From the NCBI RefSeq assembly GCF_026213295.1, contig NC_079415.1:18626496-18690495 (forward strand): a DNA stretch of 64,000 nt. Reading direction: 5' to 3'. Under the pieces are notes generated by a model. The model searched no databases, was not told the origin of the DNA, and saw only the letters and a program-made list of their open reading frames with translations. This document shows positions 1-11,461 of the stretch, one piece after another. The position numbers were made by a program, and so were the translations under genes. Source of the DNA: Gadus chalcogrammus (Eukaryota; Chordata; Actinopteri; Gadiformes; Gadidae). Within the stretch, counting starts at the first letter, position 1; each line of letters opens with the position of its first letter.

Positions 1-329
1 GGAGACCGCCGCCGCTGTCCCAGAAGTCCTTCTTCAGAAGACCTTTCCAGAAGACAATCTCCAGAATACCTTCTCCAGAAGGCGTTCTCCAGAAGGTATG
101 GACCGGAACACAGGGGCCGTCCTCATGGTAGGAGAAGAGGGACAGGAGTCCATCAGACGGAGAGGGGAGCAGAGAAAGGCCATTTTATGTCTATAAGCTC
201 CTTCGTCTTTTCCCCCTACAATGCTATCTCCAGCCCCCAACCCCCACCCCCCCCCCCCACACACACACACACCCAAGCTAATTACTTTTTTTTTCAAATG
301 CAAAGCAGCAGAAAGTGAGAGGATTTCTC

Positions 330-800
330 CTGGATACTAAGGAGAGGAGAGAGGGGAGAAGAGAGCAGGGGATAAGGAGGAGAGAAAAGAGGAGACAGGA
401 GACAGGAGATAGAAGATAGGAGAGAGGAGGATAGAAAAGAGTAGGGGAGAGAGGAGGAGAGAACAGAGGAGACAGGAGATGAGAGAGGAGAGGAGAGAGT
501 AGAGAGGAAAGAGGAGAGAGGAGGAGAGAAGAGAGGAGAGGCAAGAGAAGAGAGGAGAGATAATGGAGGGAGGGAGAACGAAAGGAGAAAGAGAGCTGTA
601 GCAGAAAATGAAAAGATATAGAAAAAAGTGGAGAGGAGGAGAAGGACTGAATTGAAGGAGAGGTGACTTTCTTCCTTGTATGGCGGGGTACCTTTGAAGT
701 AGGGAGTGATAGAAATGAAGGGATGAGAGAGGACGAGGGGGGTAGAGAGAGGGAGATTGAGGAGGGGGCTCTGTTCTGTTCGGGAGTTAGGTAATAAAAA
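330..800. repeat. Purine-rich (GGAGA) tract, copy 1
   Basis: An almost unbroken A/G run of irregular ggaga, gagga and aggag words covers 330-605, with a less pure continuation to about 800. The long minus-strand frame rich in Ser, Leu and Pro across it is only a translation of this composition and is not a gene. Homopurine mirror tracts of this kind can form triplex DNA. Confidence 0.85.
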
Positions 801-804
801 GAGA

Positions 805-905
805 AAGCGAGGGAAGATCGTGTTAACGAGATGGCCTCTAAAGGCGCATTAAATGGTGAGAGAGCGCCAGCACGATCATTCCTAGCCCTACTTATAGACT
901 CCTCA
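805..905. promoter_or_regulatory. Candidate conserved non-coding block (copy 2 at 18074-18174)
   Basis: Between the purine tract and a GT-rich array lies a short non-repetitive block of balanced composition, with a GTTAAC palindrome, a GCATTAAATG word and GAGAGCGCCAGCACGATCAT. It has no open frame of note. It resembles vertebrate conserved non-coding elements in texture only; no alignment could be run, so the call is speculative. Confidence 0.2.
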
Positions 906-989
906 CACACCCGCTCCTTTCAGACCACACAGAGGTGTTCCAAAGCCCAAATTCCTCAGCTCCCCCACCTCTAAAGGAGTACTGGGGTG

Positions 990-1162
990 TGGGGTGTGTG
1001 TAGTACGAGGTAGTAGTGTAGGGCAAGGCACTGTGCGCGTGTGTGTTTGTAAAAGCATGCGTTTGTGTGTGCATATGTGTGTGTGCGTGTGTGTGTTTGC
1101 TTGTATGTGCATGCGTGTGAGTGGGTGTGCATGTGTGTGTGTGCATGTGTGTGTGTGTGTGA
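990..1162. repeat. Degenerate (GT)n array, copy 1
   Basis: GT-rich sequence interrupted by GCATGC and GTTTGC words. Overlapping frames on both strands are translations of this repeat. The copy 2 counterpart is 18258-18430. Confidence 0.9.
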
Positions 1163-1755
1163 GGGTCATCTGTCCTTTAAGACACACATCGCAGCCCATC
1201 AGAGGAAGGGGTCAGAGACTTACTCACCGACAGAGGGTCAGAAGTGGCCGGGATTACACGTCTACTCTAAGCCCCCCCTCAGATCCCCTGTGTTTTCACT
1301 CCCTCCCTGTTTGTTGTCTTGTGGCGGAGCAGACGAAGGCGGGGGGGAGAGAAAAGGGAGAGAAAAGCCGCCGGTCGGGGGAATTAGTGTAAAGCTGAGG
1401 AGATGAATGGCCGTCCTATTCTCACCTCTTGTTGGCCGTTCTTCACCACACACACCCCTCCCACTTCTTGTTCCACTGAAAGCGCGTTAGGGTTGCCTTT
1501 GTGCCGACAAAAGGAGACTCCCCTCCTGGCTTTCACGCTCCTGGTGGAGCAACAAGAGGCTTTGGCCCCCCGGCCGACAGCAGGGCACCGGCGACTTTGA
1601 TTGGGCGAGGAGCGTCAGAGAGAGCGGCCGCGTTCCATTCTCTCGCTCTCCCTCTCCTGATTAATCTACTGATTCCAATGCTCTCCATAACACCCTGCTT
1701 TTTTTCAACTTCTTTCTGTGTCTCAATAATCCTCACACACACATGTGCACGCGCG

Positions 1756-2728
<973 letters not shown>

Positions 2729-3297
2729 ACGCACCACAACGCCTCACTCTTCATCACCAGGTCACTCACGCACCACAACGCCTCACTCTTCATCACCAGG
2801 TCACTCACGCACCACAAAGCCTCACTCTTCATCACCAGGTCACTCACACACCACAACGCCTCACTCTTCATCCCCAGGTCACTCACGCACCACAACGCCT
2901 CACTCTTCATCACCAGGTCACTCACGCACCACAACGCCTCACTCTTCATCACCAGGTCACTCACGCACCACAACGCCTTACTCTTCATCACCAGGTCACT
3001 AACGCACCAAAACGCCTCACTCTTCATCACCAGGTCACTAACGCACCAAAACGCCTCACTCTTCATCACCAGGTCACTAACGCACCACAACGCCTCCCTC
3101 TTCATCACCAGGTCACTAACGCACCAAAACGCCTCACTCTTCATCACCAGGTCACTAACGCACCACAACGCCTCCCTCTTCATTATCAGGTCACTAAAAC
3201 ACCACAACGCCTCACTCTTCATCACCAGGTCACTAACACACCACAACGCCTCCCTCTTCATCATCAGGTCACTAAAACACCACAACGCCTCACTCTT
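2729..3297. repeat. 39-bp minisatellite, copy 1 (~14.5 units)
   Basis: A tandem array built on CACTCTTCATCACCAGGTCA followed by a CACGCACCACAACGCCT-type segment. The 39-bp unit is a multiple of three, so all frames stay open and give a 13-residue repeat (HSSSPGHSRTTTP on the plus strand). Units fall into two types: ACTCACGCACC on the left, ACTAACGCACC and AAAACACC on the right. No start context, splice site or homologous protein supports coding. Confidence 0.95.
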
Positions 3298-3299
3298 CC

Positions 3300-3430
3300 T
3301 CCTCCCTCTGTCACGGACTCATCAGGGCCGGCCCACCAGCATGGCCGCTCGTGGCTATGTTTATCATCATCGCTTTTACTTATCTGCTCCCCAGCTGCTT
3401 ATCTAAATGGAGGCTGGAGGAGGAGCAGGT
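3300..3430. promoter_or_regulatory. Candidate conserved non-coding block (copy 2 at 20435-20565)
   Basis: Single-copy sequence wedged between the 39-bp minisatellite and the GGT array, unchanged between copies. It contains TTTATCATCATCGC, two CTTATCT (GATA-type) words on either side of a CAGCTG E-box, and a GGCCGGCC palindrome. The spacing resembles GATA/E-box composite regulatory sites, but this is motif reading only; no alignment supports it yet. Confidence 0.25.
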
Positions 3431-3478
3431 TTGTGGTTAGAGGGGGTGATAAACAGTTAGGTTGGGGTAGGCTGCATG

Positions 3479-4202
3479 GAGGGGCTGGTGGTGGTGGAGG
3501 TGGTGGCGGTGGTGGAGGTGGTGATGTTGATGGCGGTGGTGGCGGGGGAGAGGTTGGTAGTGGTGGTGGTAGTGGTGAGACGGTGGTGGAGGTGATGGGG
3601 TGGTGGTGGTGGTGAGGTGAGGGTGGAGGTGATGGTGGTGGTGGTGGTGGTAGTGGAGTTGGTGGTGGTTGTGGTGGTGGTGATGTTGGTGGTGGTGATG
3701 GTGGTGGAGGTGGTGGTGATGGTGGTAGTGGTGATGATGGTGGTGATGGTGGTTGTGGTTGTGGTGGTGGTGGTGGTGGTTGTGATGGTGGTGGAGGTGG
3801 TGTGGTAGTGGTGATGGTGGTAGTGGTGATGATGGTAGTGGTGATGATGGTGGTGATGGTGGTGTTGGTGATAGTAGTGGTGATAGTAGTGGTGGTGATA
3901 GTAGTGGTGGTGGTGGTGGTGGTGGTGGTGGTGGTGGTGGTGGTGGTGGTGGAGGTGATGGTAGTGGTGGTGGTAGTGGTGGTGGTGGTGGTGGTGGTGG
4001 TGGTTGTGGTGGTGATGGTGGTTGTGGTTGTGGTGGTGGTGGTGGTGGTTGTGATGGTGGTGGAGGTGGTGTGGTAGTGGTGATGATGGAGGTGGTGTTC
4101 GTGTGGTGGAGGTGCTGATGGTGGTGATAATGGTGTTGGTGGGGGTGGTGGTGGTTGTGGTGGTGGTGGTTGTGGTGGTGGTGGTTGTGGTGGTGGTGGG
4201 GT
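3479..4202. repeat. (GGT)n-rich trinucleotide array, copy 1
   Basis: About 720 bases of GGT, GAT, GTT and AGT triplets, pure GGT in the middle (3900-3950). Being three-phased it leaves several frames open, giving poly-Val, poly-Gly and His/Pro-rich translations; these are artefacts. Runs of GG every third base have G-quadruplex potential on the plus strand. Confidence 0.95.
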
Positions 4203-4204
4203 GC

Positions 4205-4440
4205 TCTGCTACAATAAATCAAGTTCCAGACTAATCTATTTAGCATGCTCTCGCCATTATCCTGTCAGTGCAACAACTAATTAATTAACTGATTCCACAA
4301 TGAAGAGGTTTTGAATGAGCCCATTAAGATAATTACTACAAGGAGCCGATCAGGACGGTCGTTTGCAACTGCCACGCGTGATTCCAGCGCAGGCAGCTGC
4401 CCTTCTGCCCCGCCCGGGCAGCACGTCATAACGTGGCCTT
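4205..4440. promoter_or_regulatory. Candidate conserved non-coding block (copy 2 at 21348-21583)
   Basis: Directly after the GGT array comes non-repetitive sequence with homeodomain-type words (CTAATTAATTAACTGATT, CCATTAAGATAATTAC), a TGCAACAACT word and a GC-rich end (CCCGCCCGGGC). It is essentially identical in the two copies while neighbouring arrays differ. The cluster of TAATTA cores is typical of developmental enhancers in vertebrates, but without an alignment this stays a candidate. Confidence 0.3.
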
Positions 4441-4518
4441 ACTGCTGAGAACACAACAACAAAGACTGTAGTGTTGCCATGGCTCTGGGTGAGAGCACAA
4501 CGATAGGTACTTTGTTTA

Positions 4519-4570
4519 ATTGGTTTGTTTGCGTGTTTGTTTGTTTGTTTGTTTGTTTGTTTGTTTGTGG
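4519..4570. repeat. (GTTT)n microsatellite (copy 2 at 21662-21713)
   Basis: A tandem TTTG tetranucleotide run. The overlapping minus-strand frame reading NKQTNKQT is a translation of it. Confidence 0.9.
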
Positions 4571-5800
4571 GAGCAAGAGAGTATGGGAGCTTTTAAAATA
4601 AGTGGAAATCACAGCAGAGAGATAGTTGTTGAAATGCGATACAGTAATGGAATTAAATAGACTCACTGGCTTTCATTTTCATTTTATTGTTCATGCCATG
4701 TTTAAAACAATGGTAGGTAAGGGGATGAGCCTCTCTCCCTTGGTATCTAATGCTTTATTCTCTGTTGAATAAAGATCGTCTTCATAGGTCAGACTCAGAA
4801 CCGTTGACAGGTTTCCTTTCAGAGTGCGTTGGTTGATTAACTGATTAAATTAATACATGTATTAGTACACATTATTTAATTATAATATATTTATTAATAT
4901 ATTTATACTTTTTATGTATAGGGAAGCAAAACAGGGCAGTATTTTCTATATAATAAAGCAGCTTATGAATAACCCGGTAATACTGTCATGCACCATAAAC
5001 AGTATTCCACTGCCATAGTACAAACTGACGTTGCGATGAGAACACATCTCTCTTCTATAAAGGAGCTGAATCATGAGGCTTCACCCCCAAGACGTCTCTG
5101 TAGAGGAATCACCGGCAGCCATGCTGACACTATCGCTATCACCCTTCTACTGCGTCGCTATCGCAGTTCAGACAAACACCACATCCGTGACTTGAAGAAA
5201 ATACAATGTGGTTTTTGTCTCAAAAACAAAAACATTGTTGTTGGAGAATTCCTCATCCCTGTCATCATAGGACGGTACTTTCATGGACAGGCGTCAACAC
5301 CACAAAGGCTCTGTCAAGGGAGGTCCTGGTCAGGGGCAGAGGGTGATGACAACATCAGACCTACTGAACCAGGGCAAAGTCAGGCCATGGCCTCCACCAC
5401 ACATCAGCAAGATGGAGCAAATCATTGGCCTTGTGAATGCAGTAACCGATGGCAACAGGCCAGTGGAAACCAGCCAATGATGGTTGGTGGCTGGATGCGG
5501 TAGCTTGCTGCTATTAGGCTGTTAGGCTGTTAGGCTGAACCAGTCCGATCTGCAAGCTCATGTTTTGTTTGTTGTGGCAGAAGGCCTCCCTCCCGATCAG
5601 ACAGATTGGTCCAGACCCGGCCCGGGTCGGCCCAATCACAACGCAGGTTTGATACGATGACTGGACAGTAAAGCAGCGTTGATTTTTTTTTTTTGTAAAC
5701 AATCAAGATGGCTGCCGCTGACGTGGAACGGTCTGTTGAATCCTTGCCAGGTATCAACCAAGCTGGACGCTACATCTTCCCTAAAAGAAGAACACACTGC
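4571..5800. other. Single-copy stretch without supported gene (copy 2 at 21714-22943)
   Basis: Contains an AT-rich segment near 4850-4930 and a 171-codon plus-strand open frame at 4988-5503 (22132-22647 in copy 2, one visible residue change, Gln to Leu). The frame has no recognisable domain, signal or splice context and its composition is unremarkable, so it is not called as a gene. Around 5510-5535 there is a short TTAGGCTG triple repeat. Confidence 0.5.
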
Positions 5801-5802
5801 AC

Positions 5803-6272
5803 TAGTGACGGACTGGGATTAAAAAACGGCCCTGGCATTTTCACCCACCAGCGGCCCACACGGTGACGCGCACGTACGCGCGTGCCCGCAACACACAGAT
5901 ATAACTTCACATGCACGGAAATAACACACACTTTTGTAGCCCCATTGGTGATGAACTCTCTAACTTTAATATGCATAAAGACTGACTGTCCTCACTGTCC
6001 TCCTGTTTTACTCCCTGCCCCTGGTCTGTTTGCTCAGTGTCTTGAACATTAGTGCTAGCGCTGGTGCTACTAGCTGAAGCTGCACTTGGCGGCTTAAAAA
6101 ACAAATCGGTCAGTTTCGCGCATTTTTTAAACTTCTGTCGCTTAATTCCTCGATTCATAGTTCATACTCATAGTAACCTCAGCAGACTCTGGTATCTTCC
6201 AACTTTCAACTTCCAACAACCCCCTATACGCAGACGCGGTCTGATTCGGTTTTGAAATTCCCAGAAGTCATT
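5803..6272 (-). mobile_element. Internally deleted hAT-like element, copy 1
   Basis: The left end reads GTGACGGACTGGGATTAAAA. The right end read on the minus strand (ATGACTTCTGGGAATTTCAAAA) is a diverged inverted match, suggesting terminal inverted repeats. Inside, on the minus strand from 6158, an 83-codon frame starts MNRGIKRQKFKKCAKLTDLF and continues Ser/Glu-rich, which looks like the N-terminus of an hAT-type transposase. The catalytic body is absent. Target duplication was not clear. Superfamily assignment is by resemblance only. Confidence 0.4.
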
Positions 6273-6554
6273 GCTTCATAGAACTTTTGTAAACCAATAA
6301 TACAATTAAAAATACAGGCAGATTTGTTGTATTTCAATTTCAAACAATGCACTTTTTAAACATCTGATTGAATAAGGCTACAAAATAATGTAGACCGATG
6401 TAAATATTAAGGGCAACCATGACTGTAGTATATAGACACTCATATCTGGTATAAACCCTGATTAGTTTCCTATTATATAGCATGAATAGGGATTTAGAGA
6501 CAAATGGCTAATTTGAAGCTTTTAACTCTAGATGCTTGATAGTGGACCAAGAGA

Positions 6555-7160
6555 TAATGTGGGGCCGCGTTGCGACGAAGCGGCCGCGCGAACCCGACAA
6601 GCATGCCGCCCCGTGATTGGCTGGCCCAAACGGCCCACGAGAGGCCGCGGCCCCTCTGGCATCTGCCCGAATGCCAGACCGTCCAGTCCGTCACTGCACT
6701 GCACTCACCTACTGACCTACCTCCAGCCCGCATGAACCCCTCATCACGAACCCCCAGATCCAGCCCACTCCAAGCCCACCGACAGACCATCAGACCCTGC
6801 CCATCTCCGGTCCCAGCCTCCATGATCTAGTGCCTTGCTCAAATGGTTCAGCACCGCTCACTTACCACTCTCCGTCTACTTCAAGAACGGTAGCCTCTGT
6901 TTGCAAGCTAGAAGCAACACAGAAGAAGCCGGACCGAGGCTGGTTCTTGGTGTGTGGGTCTGCTGCCTCCCCCTGGGCAGCATTGGTCCCGTTTCACCCC
7001 AAGACGCTCCACAGGCGGACAACAGCTTGTCTCAATCCTCAACCTACTAGAGAGAGCTCCTGCCGCCCAGGCCGTTCCCTGGAAGCAGGGCCCAGCCGGA
7101 GGGGGGAGGACGGGCACGGAGGGTCTGTGGATCTGGGCGGAGTGCTGGAGAGGTTTTTTT
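6555..7160. other. GC-rich block with CpG cluster, copy 1 (copy 2 at 23698-24303)
   Basis: An abrupt change from AT-rich flanks to GC-rich sequence. CpGs are dense in 6565-6660 (CGTTGCGACGAAGCGGCCGCGCG) and there is a GTGATTGGCTGG word containing an inverted CCAAT box. Several short frames overlap without one standing out. It could be an unannotated promoter or CpG island or a non-coding exon; nothing decides this. Confidence 0.3.
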
Positions 7161-8365
7161 GTTGGCTGATAAAAGATCCACGTTTAAGCCTTTGGCCCTA
7201 AGCACACAACGTGTGTATGTTACTTCATATTTGTATAGGGACCAAAAATCATCAGTCAAATTGTTTTAAAGGAGCACACAGAGTTTGGATGTAGCTGGTG
7301 GTGTTTCACGGCTTGCTTCGGGTAGGACTGAAGTCTATTTTATGGAAATTGTTAAACATTGTTTTGCGTCTGGCCCAACAAGGCTGCATGCTTTAGATCC
7401 CCAGGCTGTCAGCGAGTGTTGAGGCGAGCGGCCACTTGAGCAGTTCCTCTCCTCGGCTCCGCCGCCGGCTGCTGATAGTATTCCTCTAGGATATGAGGAA
7501 TAGACAGAAGCTTTTATCCTCACTCTGGTTTCTGTTTTTCGATTGCCCTTGGATACTTAGACCATTGTTTTTACAGATATTTACAATGTCTAAATTTGTG
7601 TTTCCCCATTAGATGACTCATTACTCGATGCTATTTTTCAAAGACTGATTTATTTTTTGGGGGCAAATAAGATTAAGCCAATTGTGTAATATGTTTGAAT
7701 GGTCTGCAATACAGCATACATGTTTGTGATGACTAGTCCTTAAAATGTATTCATTCAGTCTCGATATAATATAGATATGTTATTTATATGTTTATATCTA
7801 TAGCCTTTGCAGCCCGATCTATAAAACAAAGCATTATTTATCCTTAACAAAATTTTTGTTCAGACAACATGTTACAATGTTTGCTCCATTAGTGGCCTCC
7901 CCTTGTTTATGTTGTTGGTCTCCTGTTGTTCATCTGTAGCCATCATTTCAATCCCAATGCATCTCGGTACAACATCATTCATTCCTGACATTTGCATTTC
8001 AAAGTCGGCCTATTGTGAGGTGTGTGTTGTGATGTCATCCTTTAACAAGTTCCTCACAAACGCGCTGCCTGTTAGTGTTTAATGAACTATTACGGATATT
8101 CCGCTAGCTTGAAGTGAGCTAATGAGAGGGAGATCCAGACCTGAGGATCTCTATTGTAGGCTCCACGTCTCTAATCCCCGGACCATCCTTTTTGCTGTGG
8201 CAGCAGTGTGAGAAACCACAAATGAACCCCTCCCCCCCCCCCCCCCCAATGAGATCCATCAACCCCACCCTGGCACAACCCATACAATAGAACTGAGCTG
8301 GTCGTCACACGGCTGGAGACACGGACCCAGGGGGCTTCACCTGGGGAGAGGGAGCGCTCCACCAT
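7161..8365. other. Single-copy stretch without recognised feature (copy 2 at 24304-25500)
   Basis: Mixed composition, AT-rich from 7550 to 7860, with a poly-C run at 8229-8247 that is much shorter in copy 2. No gene, RNA or transposon end was recognised on either strand. Confidence 0.5.
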
Positions 8366-9368
8366 GGTCCGGAGGGAGCTCTATCTGTCTGTCCTCTCTT
8401 AGTGCTGGTAGTCATCAGAAGGGAGCTCTGTCCGTCCCTCTGTCCTCCCTTAGTGCTAGCAGTAGTAGTCATCAGAAGGGAGCTCTGTCTGTCTGTCATC
8501 TCTTAGTGCTAGCAGTAGTACTAATCAGAAGGGAGCTCTGTCTGTCTGTCCTCTCTTAGTGCTAGTAGTCATCAGAAGGGAGCTATGTCCGTCTGTCCTC
8601 TCTTAGCGCTAGCGGTGGTAGTCATCAGAAGGGAGCTCTGTCTGTCTGTCATCTCTTAATGCTAGCAGTCATCAGAAGGGAGCTCTAGAGCTCCCTTCTG
8701 ATGACTGCTCTGTAGTGCTGGTAGTCATCAGAAGGGAGCTCTGTCCGTCCCTCTGTCCTCCCTTAGTGCTAGCAGTAGTAGTCATCAGAAGGGAGCTCTG
8801 TCTGTCTGTCATCTCAAAGTGCTAGCAGTAGTACTAATCAGAAGGGAGCTCTGTCTGTCTGTCATCTCTTAGTGCTAGTAGTCATCAGAAGGGAGCTCTG
8901 TCCGTCTGTCCTCTCTTAGCGCTAGCGGTAGTAGTCATCAGAAGGGAGCTCTCTCTGTCCGTCCCTCTGTCCTCTCTTAGTGCTAGTAGTCATCAGAAGG
9001 GAGCTATGTCCGTCTGTCCTCTCTTAGCGCTAGCGGTAGTAGTCATCAGAAGGGAGCTCTGTCTGTCTGTCATCTCTTAGTGCTAGCAGTCATCGGAAGG
9101 GAGCTCTGTCTGTCTGTCATCTCTTAGTGCTAGTAGTCATCAGAAGGGAGCTCTGTCTGTCTGTCCTCTCTTAGCGCTAGCGGTAGTAGTCATCAGAAGG
9201 GAGCTCTCTCTGTCCGTCCCTCTGTCCTCTCTTATTGCTAGTAGTCATCAGAAGGGAATTCTGTCCGTCCGTCTGGCCTCTCTTAGTGCTAGCAGTAGTA
9301 GGTAGCTCTGTCTGTCTGTCTGTCTGTCTGTCTGTCCTTCCCTTAGTGCTAGCGGTAGTAGTCAAATC
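8366..9368. repeat. ~60-bp minisatellite (TCATCAGAAGGGAGCTCTGTC), copy 1
   Basis: A tandem array whose units contain AGTCATCAGAAGGGAGCTCT, a CTGT/CCGT tetranucleotide segment and CTCTTAGTGCTAGCAGTAGT. Unit length varies because of the tetranucleotide part and the GTAGTAGT end. The array ends in a pure (CTGT)n run at 9307-9340. It includes a 44-bp perfect palindrome (8665-8708) that copy 2 lacks. Confidence 0.93.
8665..8708. repeat. 44-bp perfect palindrome inside the minisatellite
   Basis: GCAGTCATCAGAAGGGAGCT followed by CT is met directly by its exact reverse complement, with no spacer, centred on AGCTCTAGAGCT. One minisatellite unit is inverted against its neighbour. The corresponding place in copy 2 (about 25800-25843) has only normally oriented units. 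Confidence 0.95.
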
Positions 9369-9559
9369 CAACATGGATAAGCCCTCCTTTCAGAGGCCCA
9401 TTCCCAGAGGCAGCCTTCATTACCCCAGGGTGCTTGTTTGTTCCTCTGTTGAGGAGCTGAATGGCCCCTGGTATGGTGCTTAGAGAGGTGGGCTGGGCTG
9501 AACAGGGGGTTGGTGTAGGGTTGGCCATGAGAGAATCATGGGAATTATTTTCCGGTCTG

Positions 9560-10195
9560 CAGATTAAAGTTGCAGATTAAGTTTCTATTTATTTTTTGTC
9601 TTGGTTCATTATATGATTGTTATTTATATGAACTTTGATATAAAGAATCTGTGCAGTGTGGAAGTCAGCTGGCCTGCTGTCCTTCCAAGACTACTATCTG
9701 ACTATGAATGGAAAATAAAGTTGTCTAATAGTAATTAAAAATGAAATGTTGTTTAGTAATTCAATTTGTGTCAAGTTATCTAAATTAAATTGATGAAAAA
9801 ATTAACACATGAGAACATATAAGTCTATTCTTTTATATATACTTCTCAAATGTTTATGCCACTCATTATACAATATTAACATATATATTAAATAATCTAT
9901 ACATAATATCTACACATAATACCCATAACACATTTTACATTAGACTCACAATAATTAACAAGGCTTATGCAAAACTGACAACATTTAAACAAGGAAAAGC
10001 GTATGGATGGCATCTTAAATTAGTTCGTTTAAAAGAAAGAAAACCTGCAGGAAGAAAATGTATGCGGAATGTAAACATACCAAATCTTATGTAGGATAAA
10101 TGAACCAGTTGACACCATGTCATGTCATCCATCTTAATCTCTAATTTTAAATTCCCCTCCAATAAGAACAACAGCTTCTTGGCTCATTCTCTGCG
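9560..10195. other. AT-rich stretch without recognised feature (copy 2 at 26625-27281)
   Basis: AT-rich sequence with many stops in all frames. Copy 2 has an expanded (AT)n run at 26954-26975 where copy 1 has only ATATATATT. No gene or element was recognised. Confidence 0.5.
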
Positions 10196-10454
<259 letters not shown>

Positions 10455-10496
10455 CAGGAGCCAGACAGCAACCATAAGGACAGCCAAGGCACATTC

Positions 10497-10641
<145 letters not shown>

Positions 10642-10854
10642 CTCGTATGCTAATAAGCATTGTCTCACAGCGACTCGCTCACTCTTCATTGCACTTATAA
10701 ATACACAGTGAAGAGCACTTTGGGTTATTCTGCCAATGCACGTCACAGCCAACCAAGTCTGCCAGTCTTCACATTAGTAGGTCCATCCTCCCTGGGTCTA
10801 GTTAGCAGGCGCTAGTTGATTCTGTCGCCCCTAAGTTGTAAGGATGCACTAGAT

Positions 10855-11155
10855 CAACCTGTAAGATCTAGGGTGTTAGCATGTGCTAGGTGAACCCGTA
10901 GCTTCCATGGTGTTAGCATGTGCTAGGTGACTCTGTAACCTCTGTAGGGTGTTAGCTTGTGCTAGAAGATGAACCTGTAACCCCTTTAGGGTTTTAGCAT
11001 GTGCGAGATGAACCTGTAAGCTCTAGGGTGCAGTTAGCATATGCTAGATGAACCTGTAGCTTCTAGGGTTTTAACATGTGCTAGGTGAACCTGTAGGTTA
11101 TATAGGGTGTAAGCATGTGCTAGGTGAACTTGTAGCTTCTAGGGTGTTAGTGCTG
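10855..11155. repeat. ~37-bp minisatellite (GTGTTAGCATGTGCTAGGTGA), copy 1
   Basis: About eight diverged units on the pattern GTTAGCATGTGCTAGGTGAA, then CCTGTAACCTCTAGGGT. Copy 2 (27845-28193) carries one extra unit near 28000. Confidence 0.9.
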
Positions 11156-11425
11156 GGTGATTTTGGCCCGTTCCAATTTAACTGGGAAGTTAACAGATTC
11201 CCACTCAGAAATGTTGCTGGGACGCTCCCTGAAGTCAGTTGGGTCCGGATAAAGGTGGTGGAAAGAGTTGAGTTTTGTAAACGTGTACATTAATGTTGTA
11301 ATCCTATTAAATTGCTAAAACATTTTTCTATATGAATATATTGTTGTGTTGTCCCAAACAGAGGAAACCAACAGAACCCTGTCATGATGCAAAATGTGTT
11401 ATAAAACAGTGCTATAGTCGGTCCA

Positions 11426-11461
<36 letters not shown>

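Noticed and set aside
278..910. 210-codon minus-strand frame rich in Ser, Leu and Pro (also at 17546-18178)
   Set aside because: It is the complement of an A/G-only tract, which cannot encode most stop codons on that strand; no domain or splice context.
2729..3297. CRISPR array
   Set aside because: Units are contiguous with no unique spacers, and the genomic context is a vertebrate; this is a minisatellite.
3437..4246. 269-codon His/Pro frame and poly-Val frames over the GGT array (also 20572-21390)
   Set aside because: Three-base periodic DNA keeps frames open; the translation is pure repeat.
4988..5503. 171-codon plus-strand frame, conserved in both copies (22132-22647)
   Set aside because: Conservation is explained by the copies being nearly identical everywhere; no domain, signal peptide or splice support.
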